DNA of 58,889 nucleotides from Flavobacteriales bacterium (lineage in GTDB: Bacteria > Bacteroidota > Bacteroidia > Flavobacteriales_D > Crocinitomicaceae), in contig RFPM01000004.1 of assembly GCA_009926125.1 (NCBI GenBank), forward strand, positions 1 to 58,889, written 5' to 3'. Positions within the stretch are counted from its first letter, which is position 1, and each line of letters opens with the position of its first letter. Below, piece after piece: positions 45,600 to 54,029 of the stretch. The notes under the pieces are model-generated. The model was not told the DNA's origin. It searched no databases and was given only the letters and a program-made list of their open reading frames with translations. A program made the position numbers and the translations under genes.

Positions 45600-46619
45600 T
45601 TGGCTGTAAACAACATAATTATACTCGGAATTGAATCCTCGTGCGATGATACATCAGCAGCCATTTTGGCTGGAACAAAAATCTTATCAAATGTTACAGC
45701 TACACAATTGATTCATGAGAGATATGGAGGTGTGGTTCCAGAATTAGCTTCGAGAGCACATCAAGAAAATATTTTGCCAGTTGTAGAACGAGCAATTGAA
45801 GAAGCAGGTATCACGCTAAAAGATATCCAAGCAGTAGCATTTACTCAGGGACCTGGACTTCTTGGCTCACTGGTTGTCGGTACTTCTTTTGCAAAAGCAT
45901 TTGCACTTGCCCAAAATATTCCTTTGCTTGCAGTTCACCATATGAAAGCGCATATTTTGGCCCATTTTATAGACGATATGGAGAAAGAAAAACCTACTTT
46001 TCCTTTTTTATGCTTAACTGTTTCTGGAGGTCATACACAAATCGTATTGGTAGAAAGTCACTTAAAAATGTCAATTTTAGGAAAAACAATCGATGATGCA
46101 GCCGGAGAAGCATTTGATAAAGCAGCAAAAATGTTAGGTTTTTATTATCCTGGAGGTCCCTTAATTGATAAATTTGCACAATTAGGAAATCCCGATAAAT
46201 TCACTTTCTCAAAGCCAAGAATTCAAGGTCTTGATTTTAGTTTTAGTGGCTTAAAAACATCAATTTTATATAGTATTCGTGATGCGCAAAAAGAAAACCC
46301 AAATTTTATTGAAGAAAATCGCAATGATTTATGCGCTTCCATTCAAAAATCGATAGTTAGTATTCTTATACAAAAACTTGAACAAGCAGTTCAACAAACT
46401 GGAGTTAATCAAGTTGCCTTAGCAGGAGGCGTTTCAGCAAATAGTGAGCTCAGAAAAGTATTAAACGGAAAAAAAATGGACGATTGGAAAGTTTTTATTC
46501 CTAAATTTGAATACTGTACAGACAATGCAGCAATGATTGCAATTGCAGGGAAATTTCTCTTTGATTCAGGGGATTTTGCAACACAAGCTGTTAGTGCAAA
46601 AGCAAGAATGGATTGGTAA
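45600..46619 (+). CDS. tsaD: tRNA N6-adenosine threonylcarbamoyltransferase
   Basis: The 339-residue protein contains ILGIESSCDDTSAAIL near the N-terminus, SRAHQENILPV, the metal-binding HMKAHILAH and VSGGHTQIVL. It is the catalytic subunit for t6A37 in ANN-decoding tRNAs, working with TsaB, TsaC and TsaE. The start is TTG 45600: no ATG or GTG is in frame between the upstream region and the conserved block, and the protein would begin MAVNNIIILGIESS. No Shine-Dalgarno is visible. Its promoter is not in the 26-base gap to tamB and probably lies within the tamB 5-prime end. Confidence 0.96.
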   Translation: MAVNNIIILGIESSCDDTSAAILAGTKILSNVTATQLIHERYGGVVPELASRAHQENILPVVERAIEEAGITLKDIQAVAFTQGPGLLGSLVVGTSFAKAFALAQNIPLLAVHHMKAHILAHFIDDMEKEKPTFPFLCLTVSGGHTQIVLVESHLKMSILGKTIDDAAGEAFDKAAKMLGFYYPGGPLIDKFAQLGNPDKFTFSKPRIQGLDFSFSGLKTSILYSIRDAQKENPNFIEENRNDLCASIQKSIVSILIQKLEQAVQQTGVNQVALAGGVSANSELRKVLNGKKMDDWKVFIPKFEYCTDNAAMIAIAGKFLFDSGDFATQAVSAKARMDW

Positions 46620-46722
46620 GAAAATTCTTTAAGAGTAAAGTAACAACTGTTTATCTTATCTTAAAAAGTTTTTTTGTGTAAATTCGTATTATCATTTCAA
46701 CTACATACTTTATATAGAAAAA

Positions 46723-47175
46723 ATGCGTTTTAATCTTGTTTTCTTTTTTCTACAATGTACTTCTCTTTTGATTGCTCAAAACCATGTAACTTGGAGTTTT
46801 ACGTTCGATAATATGAACTCAAACATTGTTATTACTGGAACTATTGACGAAGGTTGGCACCTTTACTCTCAAAAAACACCTGCTAATGCTGGACCAATAC
46901 CTGTGACTGTTAACATAAATAAAAAAAATGGCTTAAAACTAATTGGTAAATTTCAGGAAAAACTTGAGCCTCACGAGATTTTTGATGTAAATTTTGATTC
47001 AAAAGTGTATCTTTTCGAACATTCCTACTTAGCAGAACAGAAAATAAAAATAAAAATAAAAAAAATGAAAACTCAACATTTAAAACAACTCAATGGAAGC
47101 GTTCTATACATGGTTTGTGACGATACCAGATGTCTTCCTCCTCTTGAAGTCCCATTTGCAATAATTATAAACTAA
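46723..47175 (+). CDS. Free-standing periplasmic DsbD-alpha-like (DsbC/nDsbD) protein
   Basis: The 150-residue protein has a signal peptide (1-19, ending LIAQ) and one immunoglobulin-like nDsbD domain, with GWHLYSQKTP near 44-53 and the Cys pair MVCDDTRCLPP (Cys132, Cys137). In DsbD the equivalent Cys pair passes electrons from the membrane domain to periplasmic partners. The same domain is repeated as the N-terminus of the next gene product, 6 bases downstream. This copy may be a separate electron acceptor. It also contains a Lys-Ile repeat encoded by an AAAATA tandem at 47041. Confidence 0.82.
   Translation: MRFNLVFFFLQCTSLLIAQNHVTWSFTFDNMNSNIVITGTIDEGWHLYSQKTPANAGPIPVTVNINKKNGLKLIGKFQEKLEPHEIFDVNFDSKVYLFEHSYLAEQKIKIKIKKMKTQHLKQLNGSVLYMVCDDTRCLPPLEVPFAIIIN
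47041..47064 (+). repeat. Short AAAATA tandem repeat inside a coding region
   Basis: Three AAAATA units followed by an A run encode alternating Lys-Ile residues (about 107-114) in the DsbD-alpha-like protein. Gain or loss of a 6-base unit would keep the frame; slippage in the A run would not. Confidence 0.6.
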
Positions 47176-47181
47176 AATTAC

Positions 47182-49209
47182 ATGAAAAAATACCTTGGAT
47201 TGATTCTTTTTTTACTTCAACTAAATTTTTTATTTTCTCAAATCATCAATCATGAAGATGTCGTGAAAGTTAACTTTTCGCTAGAACAAAAAAATTGTGA
47301 AGCTTTTATTGTAGCGAAAATCACAATAATTCCAGGTTGGCATATTAATTCATACAAACTTCCCAAAGATTCGTATGCTATTCCAAGTGCGATAAACATC
47401 AATAAGACAACTAAACTTACTGTTAAAGAAATAATAGAACCTAAGCCGATACAATACATAGACGAAGATTTGGGTGATATGCAGAGTTACCACAAGGGTT
47501 CACTAACTATGAAACGAAGAGTTTTAATCAACTCAAATATTGATTTTAAAGTTTCCGGTGTATTCTCCTTTCAAGTTTGCGATGAAGCTGGAAAATGTTT
47601 GATGCCCCACGAATACCCTTTTTCCCTTAGTGTTAAAGGATATAAATTAGCTGTTGAGAAAGACACTATATCCGAAAAAAAAGTTGATGCTTTAACATCA
47701 AATAATGGAACGGAAAAAGTCAAAGAAACTATTCCACCTTCAAAAAAAATACCTGAACCTAAAAAATCAATGTGGCTTATTTTCATTATTTCCTTCTTAA
47801 GTGGTTTTGCTGCCCTTCTCACTCCATGCGTTTTTCCAATGATTCCAATGACGGTAAGTTTTTTCACAAAAAAAAGTAAATCAAAGGCAGATGGAATTAA
47901 AAACGCCTTGTTATACGGCATTTCAATTATTGCGATTTATGTTCTTTTAGGTACAATTGTAACTACAATCTTTGGCCCTTCAGCATTAAATGCACTATCT
48001 ACAAATGTTTGGTTCAACTTGCTTTTCTTTGTATTACTGGTCGTATTTGCTATTTCATTTTTAGGAGCTTTTGAAATCATGCTGCCCAACTCTTGGCTAA
48101 ACAAAGCTGATAAAGCATCAGATAAAGGAGGATTTATTGGAATCTTTTTTATGGCCTTAGCTCTTGCGCTAGTATCCTTCTCATGCACAGGGCCAATTGT
48201 TGGTACTTTATTAGTTGAATCTGCAACAATAGGCGGAATTGCACCATTTGTTGGAATGTTTGGGTTCTCATTGGCCTTGGCTATTCCATTTACTTTATTT
48301 GCTGCTTTTCCAGGATGGATGAATGCACTTCCTAAATCTAGTGGTTGGTTAAATACTGTTAAAGTTTTTCTCGGGTTTTTGGAACTTGCGTTGGCTTTCA
48401 AATTTCTTTCAAATGCAGATTTAGTTGTGCAAGGTCATTTCTTGGAAAGAGAATTATTCCTAGCGATTTGGATTGGATTATTTGCTGTACTAACAATTTA
48501 TCTTTTTGGTTTTATTCGACTCCCTCATGATAGCCCAACTGAAAAACTATCTGTATTTAGGACTTTATTAGCCAGTACATGTTTAGTGTTTGTCATCTAC
48601 TTAATTCCAGGTCTGTGGGGAGCTCCTCTAAAATTAATCAGTGGCTTTCCTCCACCACTTTCTTATAGCGAATCTCCAAATGGAATTGGATCTTCAGAAA
48701 ATACGAATTCTCATTCCGAAAATAATGACATGCATCTCGGACCTCAAAACATCATGGTTTTTCATGATTTAGAAAAAGCAGAAGCATATGCAAAAGAAGT
48801 AAACAAACCTCTTTTTGTCGACTTTACAGGTCATGCATGTGTCAACTGTCGAAAAATGGAGGAAAAGGTCTGGGGTGAGCCGGGTATCCTTGAAATACTG
48901 CGAGATAAAATGGTTATTGTTTCGTTATATGTTGATGAAAAAACAGCCCTGCCTGCTTCCGAACATAAGGAATTGGAATATGCACCGGGTAAAAAAATGA
49001 AAATTACTCAAATTGGTCACAAATGGAGTTATTTGCAAACTACTCGATACAAAAGTAATACACAGCCTTATTACCGTTTATTGGGACCGCAGAATGAAGA
49101 TTTAGACATTGGGTCGGCAGACTACGAAAACCATGGCAATGCTACTGATTTTAAAGCCTGGCTTGAAAAAGGTTTAGAAGAATATAAAAAGGCAGATACT
49201 AAAAACTAA
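47182..49209 (+). CDS. dsbD: Thiol:disulfide interchange protein DsbD
   Basis: The 675-residue protein has a signal peptide (1-19) and an N-terminal nDsbD domain with Cys133 and Cys139. The CcdA-like membrane part (about 195-480) has Cys216 in LLTPCVFPMIPM and Cys335 in VSFSCTGP. The C-terminal thioredoxin domain has CVNC (553-556). This is the complete three-module electron relay that carries reducing power from cytosolic thioredoxin to the periplasm for disulfide isomerisation and cytochrome c maturation. It follows the solo nDsbD-like gene by 6 bases, so the two are co-transcribed. Confidence 0.93.
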   Translation: MKKYLGLILFLLQLNFLFSQIINHEDVVKVNFSLEQKNCEAFIVAKITIIPGWHINSYKLPKDSYAIPSAININKTTKLTVKEIIEPKPIQYIDEDLGDMQSYHKGSLTMKRRVLINSNIDFKVSGVFSFQVCDEAGKCLMPHEYPFSLSVKGYKLAVEKDTISEKKVDALTSNNGTEKVKETIPPSKKIPEPKKSMWLIFIISFLSGFAALLTPCVFPMIPMTVSFFTKKSKSKADGIKNALLYGISIIAIYVLLGTIVTTIFGPSALNALSTNVWFNLLFFVLLVVFAISFLGAFEIMLPNSWLNKADKASDKGGFIGIFFMALALALVSFSCTGPIVGTLLVESATIGGIAPFVGMFGFSLALAIPFTLFAAFPGWMNALPKSSGWLNTVKVFLGFLELALAFKFLSNADLVVQGHFLERELFLAIWIGLFAVLTIYLFGFIRLPHDSPTEKLSVFRTLLASTCLVFVIYLIPGLWGAPLKLISGFPPPLSYSESPNGIGSSENTNSHSENNDMHLGPQNIMVFHDLEKAEAYAKEVNKPLFVDFTGHACVNCRKMEEKVWGEPGILEILRDKMVIVSLYVDEKTALPASEHKELEYAPGKKMKITQIGHKWSYLQTTRYKSNTQPYYRLLGPQNEDLDIGSADYENHGNATDFKAWLEKGLEEYKKADTKN

Positions 49210-49257
49210 AGTTAACTAATAAACGCTATTTTTATATTCTCATTATTTAGCTAACTC

Positions 49258-51039
49258 ATGAAACTTTGTATCGCCGAAAAACCTAGTGTTGCTAAAGATT
49301 TAGCAGAAATTTTAGGCGCAAAAACACGACACGATGGGTATTTTGAAGGCAACGATTATTGCGTAACCTGGACCTTTGGTCACCTTTGCTCATTAAAAGA
49401 TCCTGAGGATTACAATCCTAATTGGAAATATTGGAAATTAGAAGATTTACCTATTATCCCGGCACAATTTGGAATAAAGATAAAAGGAGATAAAAGCGTT
49501 GAAAAACAATTTCAAACAATAAAAAATCTTGTTTCAAAAGCTACAGAAATAATAAATTGCGGGGATGCAGGACAGGAAGGCGAATTGATTCAAAGATGGG
49601 TGCTCTTGAAAGCGCAATGTAAAGTCCCCATCAAACGACTTTGGATTTCTTCCTTAACAGAAGAGGCAATTAAAGCAGGATTCAGCAAGCTTAAAGATTC
49701 AAAAGATTTTGATAATTTATTCGCTGCAGGAAACTCACGCGCTGTGGGAGATTGGATGCTCGGAATAAACGGCACCAGACTCTATACCAAAAAATATGGT
49801 AAAGATAAGTTAGTATTGTCTGTTGGGCGTGTTCAAACACCAACACTGGCAATGATTGTCAACCGTCAAAAAGAAATCAATGCGTTTTCTTCAGAAGAAT
49901 ATTGGGAACTAAAAACAACGTATCGTGAAACAGAATTTTTATGTCAAATTGATCGTATAAAATCTTTAGAAAAAGCTCAAAAAGGACTCGAATACCTTCT
50001 TAATAAACCCTTCGAAATTACCTCTTTTGAACAAAAAGAGGGAAAAGAAGGAAATCCGCGCTTGTATGATTTGACCTCACTTCAAGTTGATGGAAACAAA
50101 CGATTTGGTTTTGGCGCAGAACAAACCTTAAACCTCATCCAAAGTTTATACGAGAAAAAATTAGTGACTTACCCACGTGTTGACACCACTTACCTTTCAG
50201 AAGATTTACATCCCAAAATTCCGGGTATTTTAGGAAATTTAAAAGACTACAAGCGATTTACAGATGTTTTACTTCAGAAAGCCATTCCAAAATCTAAAAC
50301 TATTTTCGACGATAAAAAAATAACCGATCATCACGCGATTATACCAACTGGAATTTCGCCTTCAGGAATATCTTTTGACGAACAAAAAATCTATGATTTA
50401 ATCTGTCGGCGGTTTATTTCTGTCTTTTATCCTGAGTGTAAAGTATCGAATACAACTGTATTAGGAAAGGTAGATGCTCTAGTATTCAAAGCCACAGGTA
50501 AACAAATTATTTCTTTGGGGTGGCGCGAAGTTTACGAAGATTTAAAAGAAGAAAAATCTGATGAATCGGATGGCAAAAAAGAACCAACCGAAGAAAAGAT
50601 ACTCCCGATTTTTGTCAAAGGAGAAAGCGGGCCACATACCCCGGAGATTCACAAAGGAAAAACAAGTCCACCAAAATATTATACTGAAGCAACCTTACTT
50701 CGAGCAATGGAAACCGCAGGAAAATTAGTGGAAAATGAAGATATGCGAGAATTAATGAAAGAAAACGGAATTGGCAGACCTTCAACGCGAGCCAATATCA
50801 TTGAGACACTTTTCAGAAGAAAATACATCGAAAAGAAAAAAAAGAACCTAGTTGCCACGGAGACAGGAATTTCCTTAATTGATGTTATAAAAAGTGATCT
50901 ATTAAAAAGCCCTGAGCTAACCGGACAATGGGAACATAAATTGCGCTTGATTGAAAAAGGTAAGTATGATCCACAAACCTTTAAAATAGAATTATTTAAA
51001 ATGGTGCGGGAACTAAGTGACGAAGTGATTTTTAATTGA
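49258..51039 (+). CDS. topB: DNA topoisomerase III (type IA)
   Basis: The 593-residue enzyme has the TOPRIM start MKLCIAEKPSVAKDLA with Glu7, the acidic block CGDAGQEGEL (Asp103, Gly105, Glu107) and the active-site Tyr305 in VTYPRVDTTYLS. The late IGRPSTRANIIETLF block is also present. It relaxes and decatenates DNA by single-strand passage. Compared with E. coli TopB (DPDRE), the middle Asp is Gly and the Arg is Gln. The protein stops soon after the core, without a Cys-rich zinc tail. No transfer genes flank it, so it appears to be the chromosomal copy. Confidence 0.92.
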   Translation: MKLCIAEKPSVAKDLAEILGAKTRHDGYFEGNDYCVTWTFGHLCSLKDPEDYNPNWKYWKLEDLPIIPAQFGIKIKGDKSVEKQFQTIKNLVSKATEIINCGDAGQEGELIQRWVLLKAQCKVPIKRLWISSLTEEAIKAGFSKLKDSKDFDNLFAAGNSRAVGDWMLGINGTRLYTKKYGKDKLVLSVGRVQTPTLAMIVNRQKEINAFSSEEYWELKTTYRETEFLCQIDRIKSLEKAQKGLEYLLNKPFEITSFEQKEGKEGNPRLYDLTSLQVDGNKRFGFGAEQTLNLIQSLYEKKLVTYPRVDTTYLSEDLHPKIPGILGNLKDYKRFTDVLLQKAIPKSKTIFDDKKITDHHAIIPTGISPSGISFDEQKIYDLICRRFISVFYPECKVSNTTVLGKVDALVFKATGKQIISLGWREVYEDLKEEKSDESDGKKEPTEEKILPIFVKGESGPHTPEIHKGKTSPPKYYTEATLLRAMETAGKLVENEDMRELMKENGIGRPSTRANIIETLFRRKYIEKKKKNLVATETGISLIDVIKSDLLKSPELTGQWEHKLRLIEKGKYDPQTFKIELFKMVRELSDEVIFN

Positions 51040-51055
51040 AAAGTTGAACTTTTTT
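51039..51055. terminator. Possible short bidirectional terminator between topB and argS
   Basis: AAAAGT (51039-51044) and ACTTTT (51048-51053) form a 6-base-pair hairpin with a 3-base loop and T residues behind. It fills the gap between two convergent genes. The stem is short and AT-rich. Confidence 0.3.
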
Positions 51056-51057
51056 AA

Positions 51058-52959
51058 TTACATTTTTTCAGGTGCTTCAATACCCAACAAATTCAAACCG
51101 CTTTTTATAACCTTTGCAACGTTGTCGCTAAGTATTAATCGTCCGAGCTTTGCCTCTTGATTTACTTCAATTAATATCGGAATTGTCTGATAAAAATGGC
51201 CAAACTGTTTTACCAGTTCGTATAAATAATTTGCTAAAAGTGCCGGAGAATAATTCTCAGCTGCTTCAGTAATAATACTTGGATATAGCGCCAAGCATTT
51301 AACAAGTTCTTTTTCTTCAGCTTGAAGTTCAAAAGGTAAAATTTCCATCGATTTTCCTACTGCTCCTTTTTTTAATAAAGAACAAATACGTGCATGAGCA
51401 TATTGTATAAATGGACCTGTATTTCCTGTTAAATCTACAGATTCCTCTGGGTTAAAAAGCATGCGTTTTTTTGGATCTACTTTTAGTAAATAATACTTCA
51501 ATCCACCCATTCCTATTTGCTCGTACAAAAGATTTCTATCGCTTTCTGAAAGACCATCTAAATGTCCTCGTTCTTTGGTCAACTCGGTTGCTTTTTCAAC
51601 AACTTCAGCCATTAAATCATCCGCATCAACAACTGTTCCTTCTCGAGATTTCATTTTTCCACTTGGTAAATCTACCATGCCATAAGACAAATGAAAACAA
51701 TTTTTCGCCCAAGAATAACCCAATTTCTGGAGAATTAGAAATAGCACTTTAAAATGATAATCTTGCTCATTTCCAACGGTATAAACCATTCCACTTAAAT
51801 GTTTATAGTCATTAAAACGATCAATTGCTGTTCCAATATCCTGCGTCATATAAACAGCTGTGCCATCAGAACGCAATACTAATTTCTCATCTAAGCCTTC
51901 TGAGGTTAAATCAATCCAAACAGACCCATCTTCTTTTTTAAAGAAAACACCCGATTTTAAACCTTCAATTACCTGATCTTTGCCTAATAAAAATGTTTCA
52001 GACTCATAATATAATTTGTCAAACGAAACGCCCATTTTTTTGTAGGTGACATCAAATCCGGCATAAACCCAATTATTCATGGTTGTCCAAAGTAAATACG
52101 TTTGTGGATCTCGCGCTTCCCATTTAATCAACATATCTTTGGCTTCGCGCAACAAACTTGTTTCATTCTTTGCTAAATCTTTTATTTTATCATGGATGGC
52201 AAGCTGTGCTTTTTCATCTTTTCCTATCAATGCAGCTTGAAATTTTTTGTAGTTCTCAGAAATAGTCTCTGAAAAACCTTCAAAATTTCCTTTTTCCCAA
52301 AGGGAAATAATTTCTTTTGCTTCTGCATTGAAGCGCTTATCAAATTCAACGTAGTATTTTCCGACTAATTTATCTCCTTTTAAATTTGTGTTAGATGGAG
52401 TTTCTCGCTCACCATTCTTATTCAAGGGCGAAAACTTTTCCCAAGCAAGCATGCTTTTACAGATATGAATGCCACGGTCGTTAATAACCTGTGTTTTAAT
52501 TACTTCATGTCCATTTGCTTTTAATATCTCAGCAACTGAATGACCTAAAAAGATATTTCTTAAATGCCCAAGATGCAAGGGTTTATTAGTATTTGGAGAT
52601 GAATATTCGACCATAACCATTGGTTTTGAATCTTTCTTTGAAAATCCAAAATGTTCATTGTGGTGTATTTCTTTTAATTGATTAAACCAATAATCATCCG
52701 AGAAAACAATGTTTAAAAAGCCATTGATGACAGCACATTTTTTAATCTCTGGAATTTTTTCGATAATAAAATTTGCTATTTTCTCACCTGCTTCAACTGG
52801 AGAACAACGCATTAGCTTTACAAAAGGAAAGACAAGTAAGGTCAAATCGCCTTCAACATCCTTTCGTGTTGCTTGAAATTGAATTAAATCCTGGCTAATC
52901 TCAGTAGCAAACAAGAGATTGGAATACTCAACTAATACCGCTTTAATTTTCTCTTCCAT
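51058..52959 (-). CDS. argS: Arginine-tRNA ligase
   Basis: The 633-residue class I synthetase charges tRNA-Arg. The HIGH-type motif is HLGH in NTNKPLHLGHLRN. The KMSKS loop is represented by KMKSREG, a form seen in ArgRS that keeps only part of the consensus. The N-terminal Add-1 domain and the C-terminal anticodon-binding domain (LALYPSIITEAAENYSPALL) are complete, although the protein is longer than the 570-590 residues common elsewhere. Its ATG overlaps the arginase stop by one base, so an arginine-degrading and an arginine-charging enzyme are translated together. Confidence 0.96.
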   Translation of the reverse strand: MEEKIKAVLVEYSNLLFATEISQDLIQFQATRKDVEGDLTLLVFPFVKLMRCSPVEAGEKIANFIIEKIPEIKKCAVINGFLNIVFSDDYWFNQLKEIHHNEHFGFSKKDSKPMVMVEYSSPNTNKPLHLGHLRNIFLGHSVAEILKANGHEVIKTQVINDRGIHICKSMLAWEKFSPLNKNGERETPSNTNLKGDKLVGKYYVEFDKRFNAEAKEIISLWEKGNFEGFSETISENYKKFQAALIGKDEKAQLAIHDKIKDLAKNETSLLREAKDMLIKWEARDPQTYLLWTTMNNWVYAGFDVTYKKMGVSFDKLYYESETFLLGKDQVIEGLKSGVFFKKEDGSVWIDLTSEGLDEKLVLRSDGTAVYMTQDIGTAIDRFNDYKHLSGMVYTVGNEQDYHFKVLFLILQKLGYSWAKNCFHLSYGMVDLPSGKMKSREGTVVDADDLMAEVVEKATELTKERGHLDGLSESDRNLLYEQIGMGGLKYYLLKVDPKKRMLFNPEESVDLTGNTGPFIQYAHARICSLLKKGAVGKSMEILPFELQAEEKELVKCLALYPSIITEAAENYSPALLANYLYELVKQFGHFYQTIPILIEVNQEAKLGRLILSDNVAKVIKSGLNLLGIEAPEKM

Positions 52960-53897
52960 TACTTCTGCTCTAATACCTCAACAATGTGCTCAAGAATATC
53001 CAAAGCAACTTCAGCCATTTTGTTTTTATCATCTAAGCATGGATTTACCTCCACTAACTCAAGCGCAATTGTTTTTGGAAAAAGTAAAAGACATTTCAAA
53101 ATACCTTTTATTTCCTCAGGACTAAACCCACCTTTTACTGGAGTTCCTGTTCCATATGATGTTAAATCAGGATCCATCGAATCGACATCAAAGGAAACAT
53201 AAATGATATCACAGGAAACAAGACGAGCAGAAATATCAGTAATTACCTTTGAAATTCCCAAAGAACGAACATCTTCAACTGTGAAATTTTTTAAGTTTAA
53301 GGTTTGAATTAAATAATCCTCTTCTTTTTCTGTGTCTCTGACTCCCATATAAACTAAATCTTCTGGTCTAAGAGCGGATGATTTTAATTTATTCCAAGAA
53401 TTCGCGGTAATACTATCAATATTGTTACGCTGAGATTCTAAATTATCAACACCCAAAGCCGTTGCTATTGGCATGCCGTGTAAATTTCCAGAAGGACTTG
53501 TATACGGAGAATGTAAATCTGAGTGAGCATCAAGCCAAACAACTCCAATTCTTTTTCCAGGATTTGCTGATTGAATGCCTTTTATTGTTCCACCTGCAGA
53601 GCAATGGTCTCCAGCAATGATTAATGGAAATTTTTTCTCCGTTAACGCATTGCTTATTTCTTTTGATGTGGCCTCAAAAACATCCAGCATTCCATCAATG
53701 TGTTTTGCAAATGGAAATGTATTTTCACGATCCAAAAACTCATTAAAATTTTTAACTGTTTGGATACTGCGATTTTTAAAAAGTAAACTAGCCTTAGATC
53801 TTGCAGCTACTAAAATAGCATTTGCACCAAGAGAAGCCCCTCTTGTTCCTGCTCCAAGTTCTGAATTATTAAAGATAAATTGTATGCTTGATTTCAT
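52959..53897 (-). CDS. rocF: Arginase
   Basis: The 312-residue enzyme hydrolyses arginine to ornithine and urea. Manganese ligands are seen in GDHC (96-99), DAHSD (123-127) and SFDVDSMDP (235-243). The arginase-specific loop SPSGNLHGMP (134-143) separates it from the agmatinase-type protein at 6432. The last segment LVEVNPCLDDKNKMA also fits arginase. It is the first gene of a unit with argS. A TATCTTTG element at 53927-53920 (minus) may drive it. Confidence 0.92.
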   Translation of the reverse strand: MKSSIQFIFNNSELGAGTRGASLGANAILVAARSKASLLFKNRSIQTVKNFNEFLDRENTFPFAKHIDGMLDVFEATSKEISNALTEKKFPLIIAGDHCSAGGTIKGIQSANPGKRIGVVWLDAHSDLHSPYTSPSGNLHGMPIATALGVDNLESQRNNIDSITANSWNKLKSSALRPEDLVYMGVRDTEKEEDYLIQTLNLKNFTVEDVRSLGISKVITDISARLVSCDIIYVSFDVDSMDPDLTSYGTGTPVKGGFSPEEIKGILKCLLLFPKTIALELVEVNPCLDDKNKMAEVALDILEHIVEVLEQK

Positions 53898-53919
53898 AAA
53901 CGCCTTTTTGAGGCTAGTA

Positions 53920-53946
53920 CAAAGATAAAATTATTTTAATGTCAAA
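53920..53946 (-). promoter_or_regulatory. Candidate promoter of the arginase-argS operon
   Basis: On the minus strand TATCTTTG (53927-53920) is a full -7 match, 22 bases before the arginase ATG. A TTTG at 53946-53943 is a possible -33 box, but the 15-base spacing is short. Confidence 0.5.
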
Positions 53947-53994
53947 TTGAAAGCACTTTTAAAATCTAAAATAAAAATTTCGAAAAAATATCCG

Positions 53995-54002
53995 TAATTT
54001 TG
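53995..54002 (+). promoter_or_regulatory. Candidate -7 element of trhO
   Basis: TAATTTTG fits TAnnTTTG and lies 27 bases before ATG 54030. It covers the TTG at 54000, which argues against that codon as the start of translation. Confidence 0.5.
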
Positions 54003-54029
54003 TACTTAAATTATTTAATTCAACATAGC

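Noticed and set aside
47571-48401. Antisense ORFs of 116 and 154 codons opposite dsbD
   Set aside because: They mirror the membrane part of dsbD; the Pro/Lys/Asn-rich translation has no recognisable domain.
49258-51039. topB as a marker of an integrated mobile element
   Set aside because: No relaxase, integrase, attachment repeats or transfer genes occur nearby; neighbours are dsbD and argS.
54000-54029. TTG start for trhO
   Set aside because: The TTG is part of a TAATTTTG promoter element; ATG 54030 gives the normal family N-terminus.
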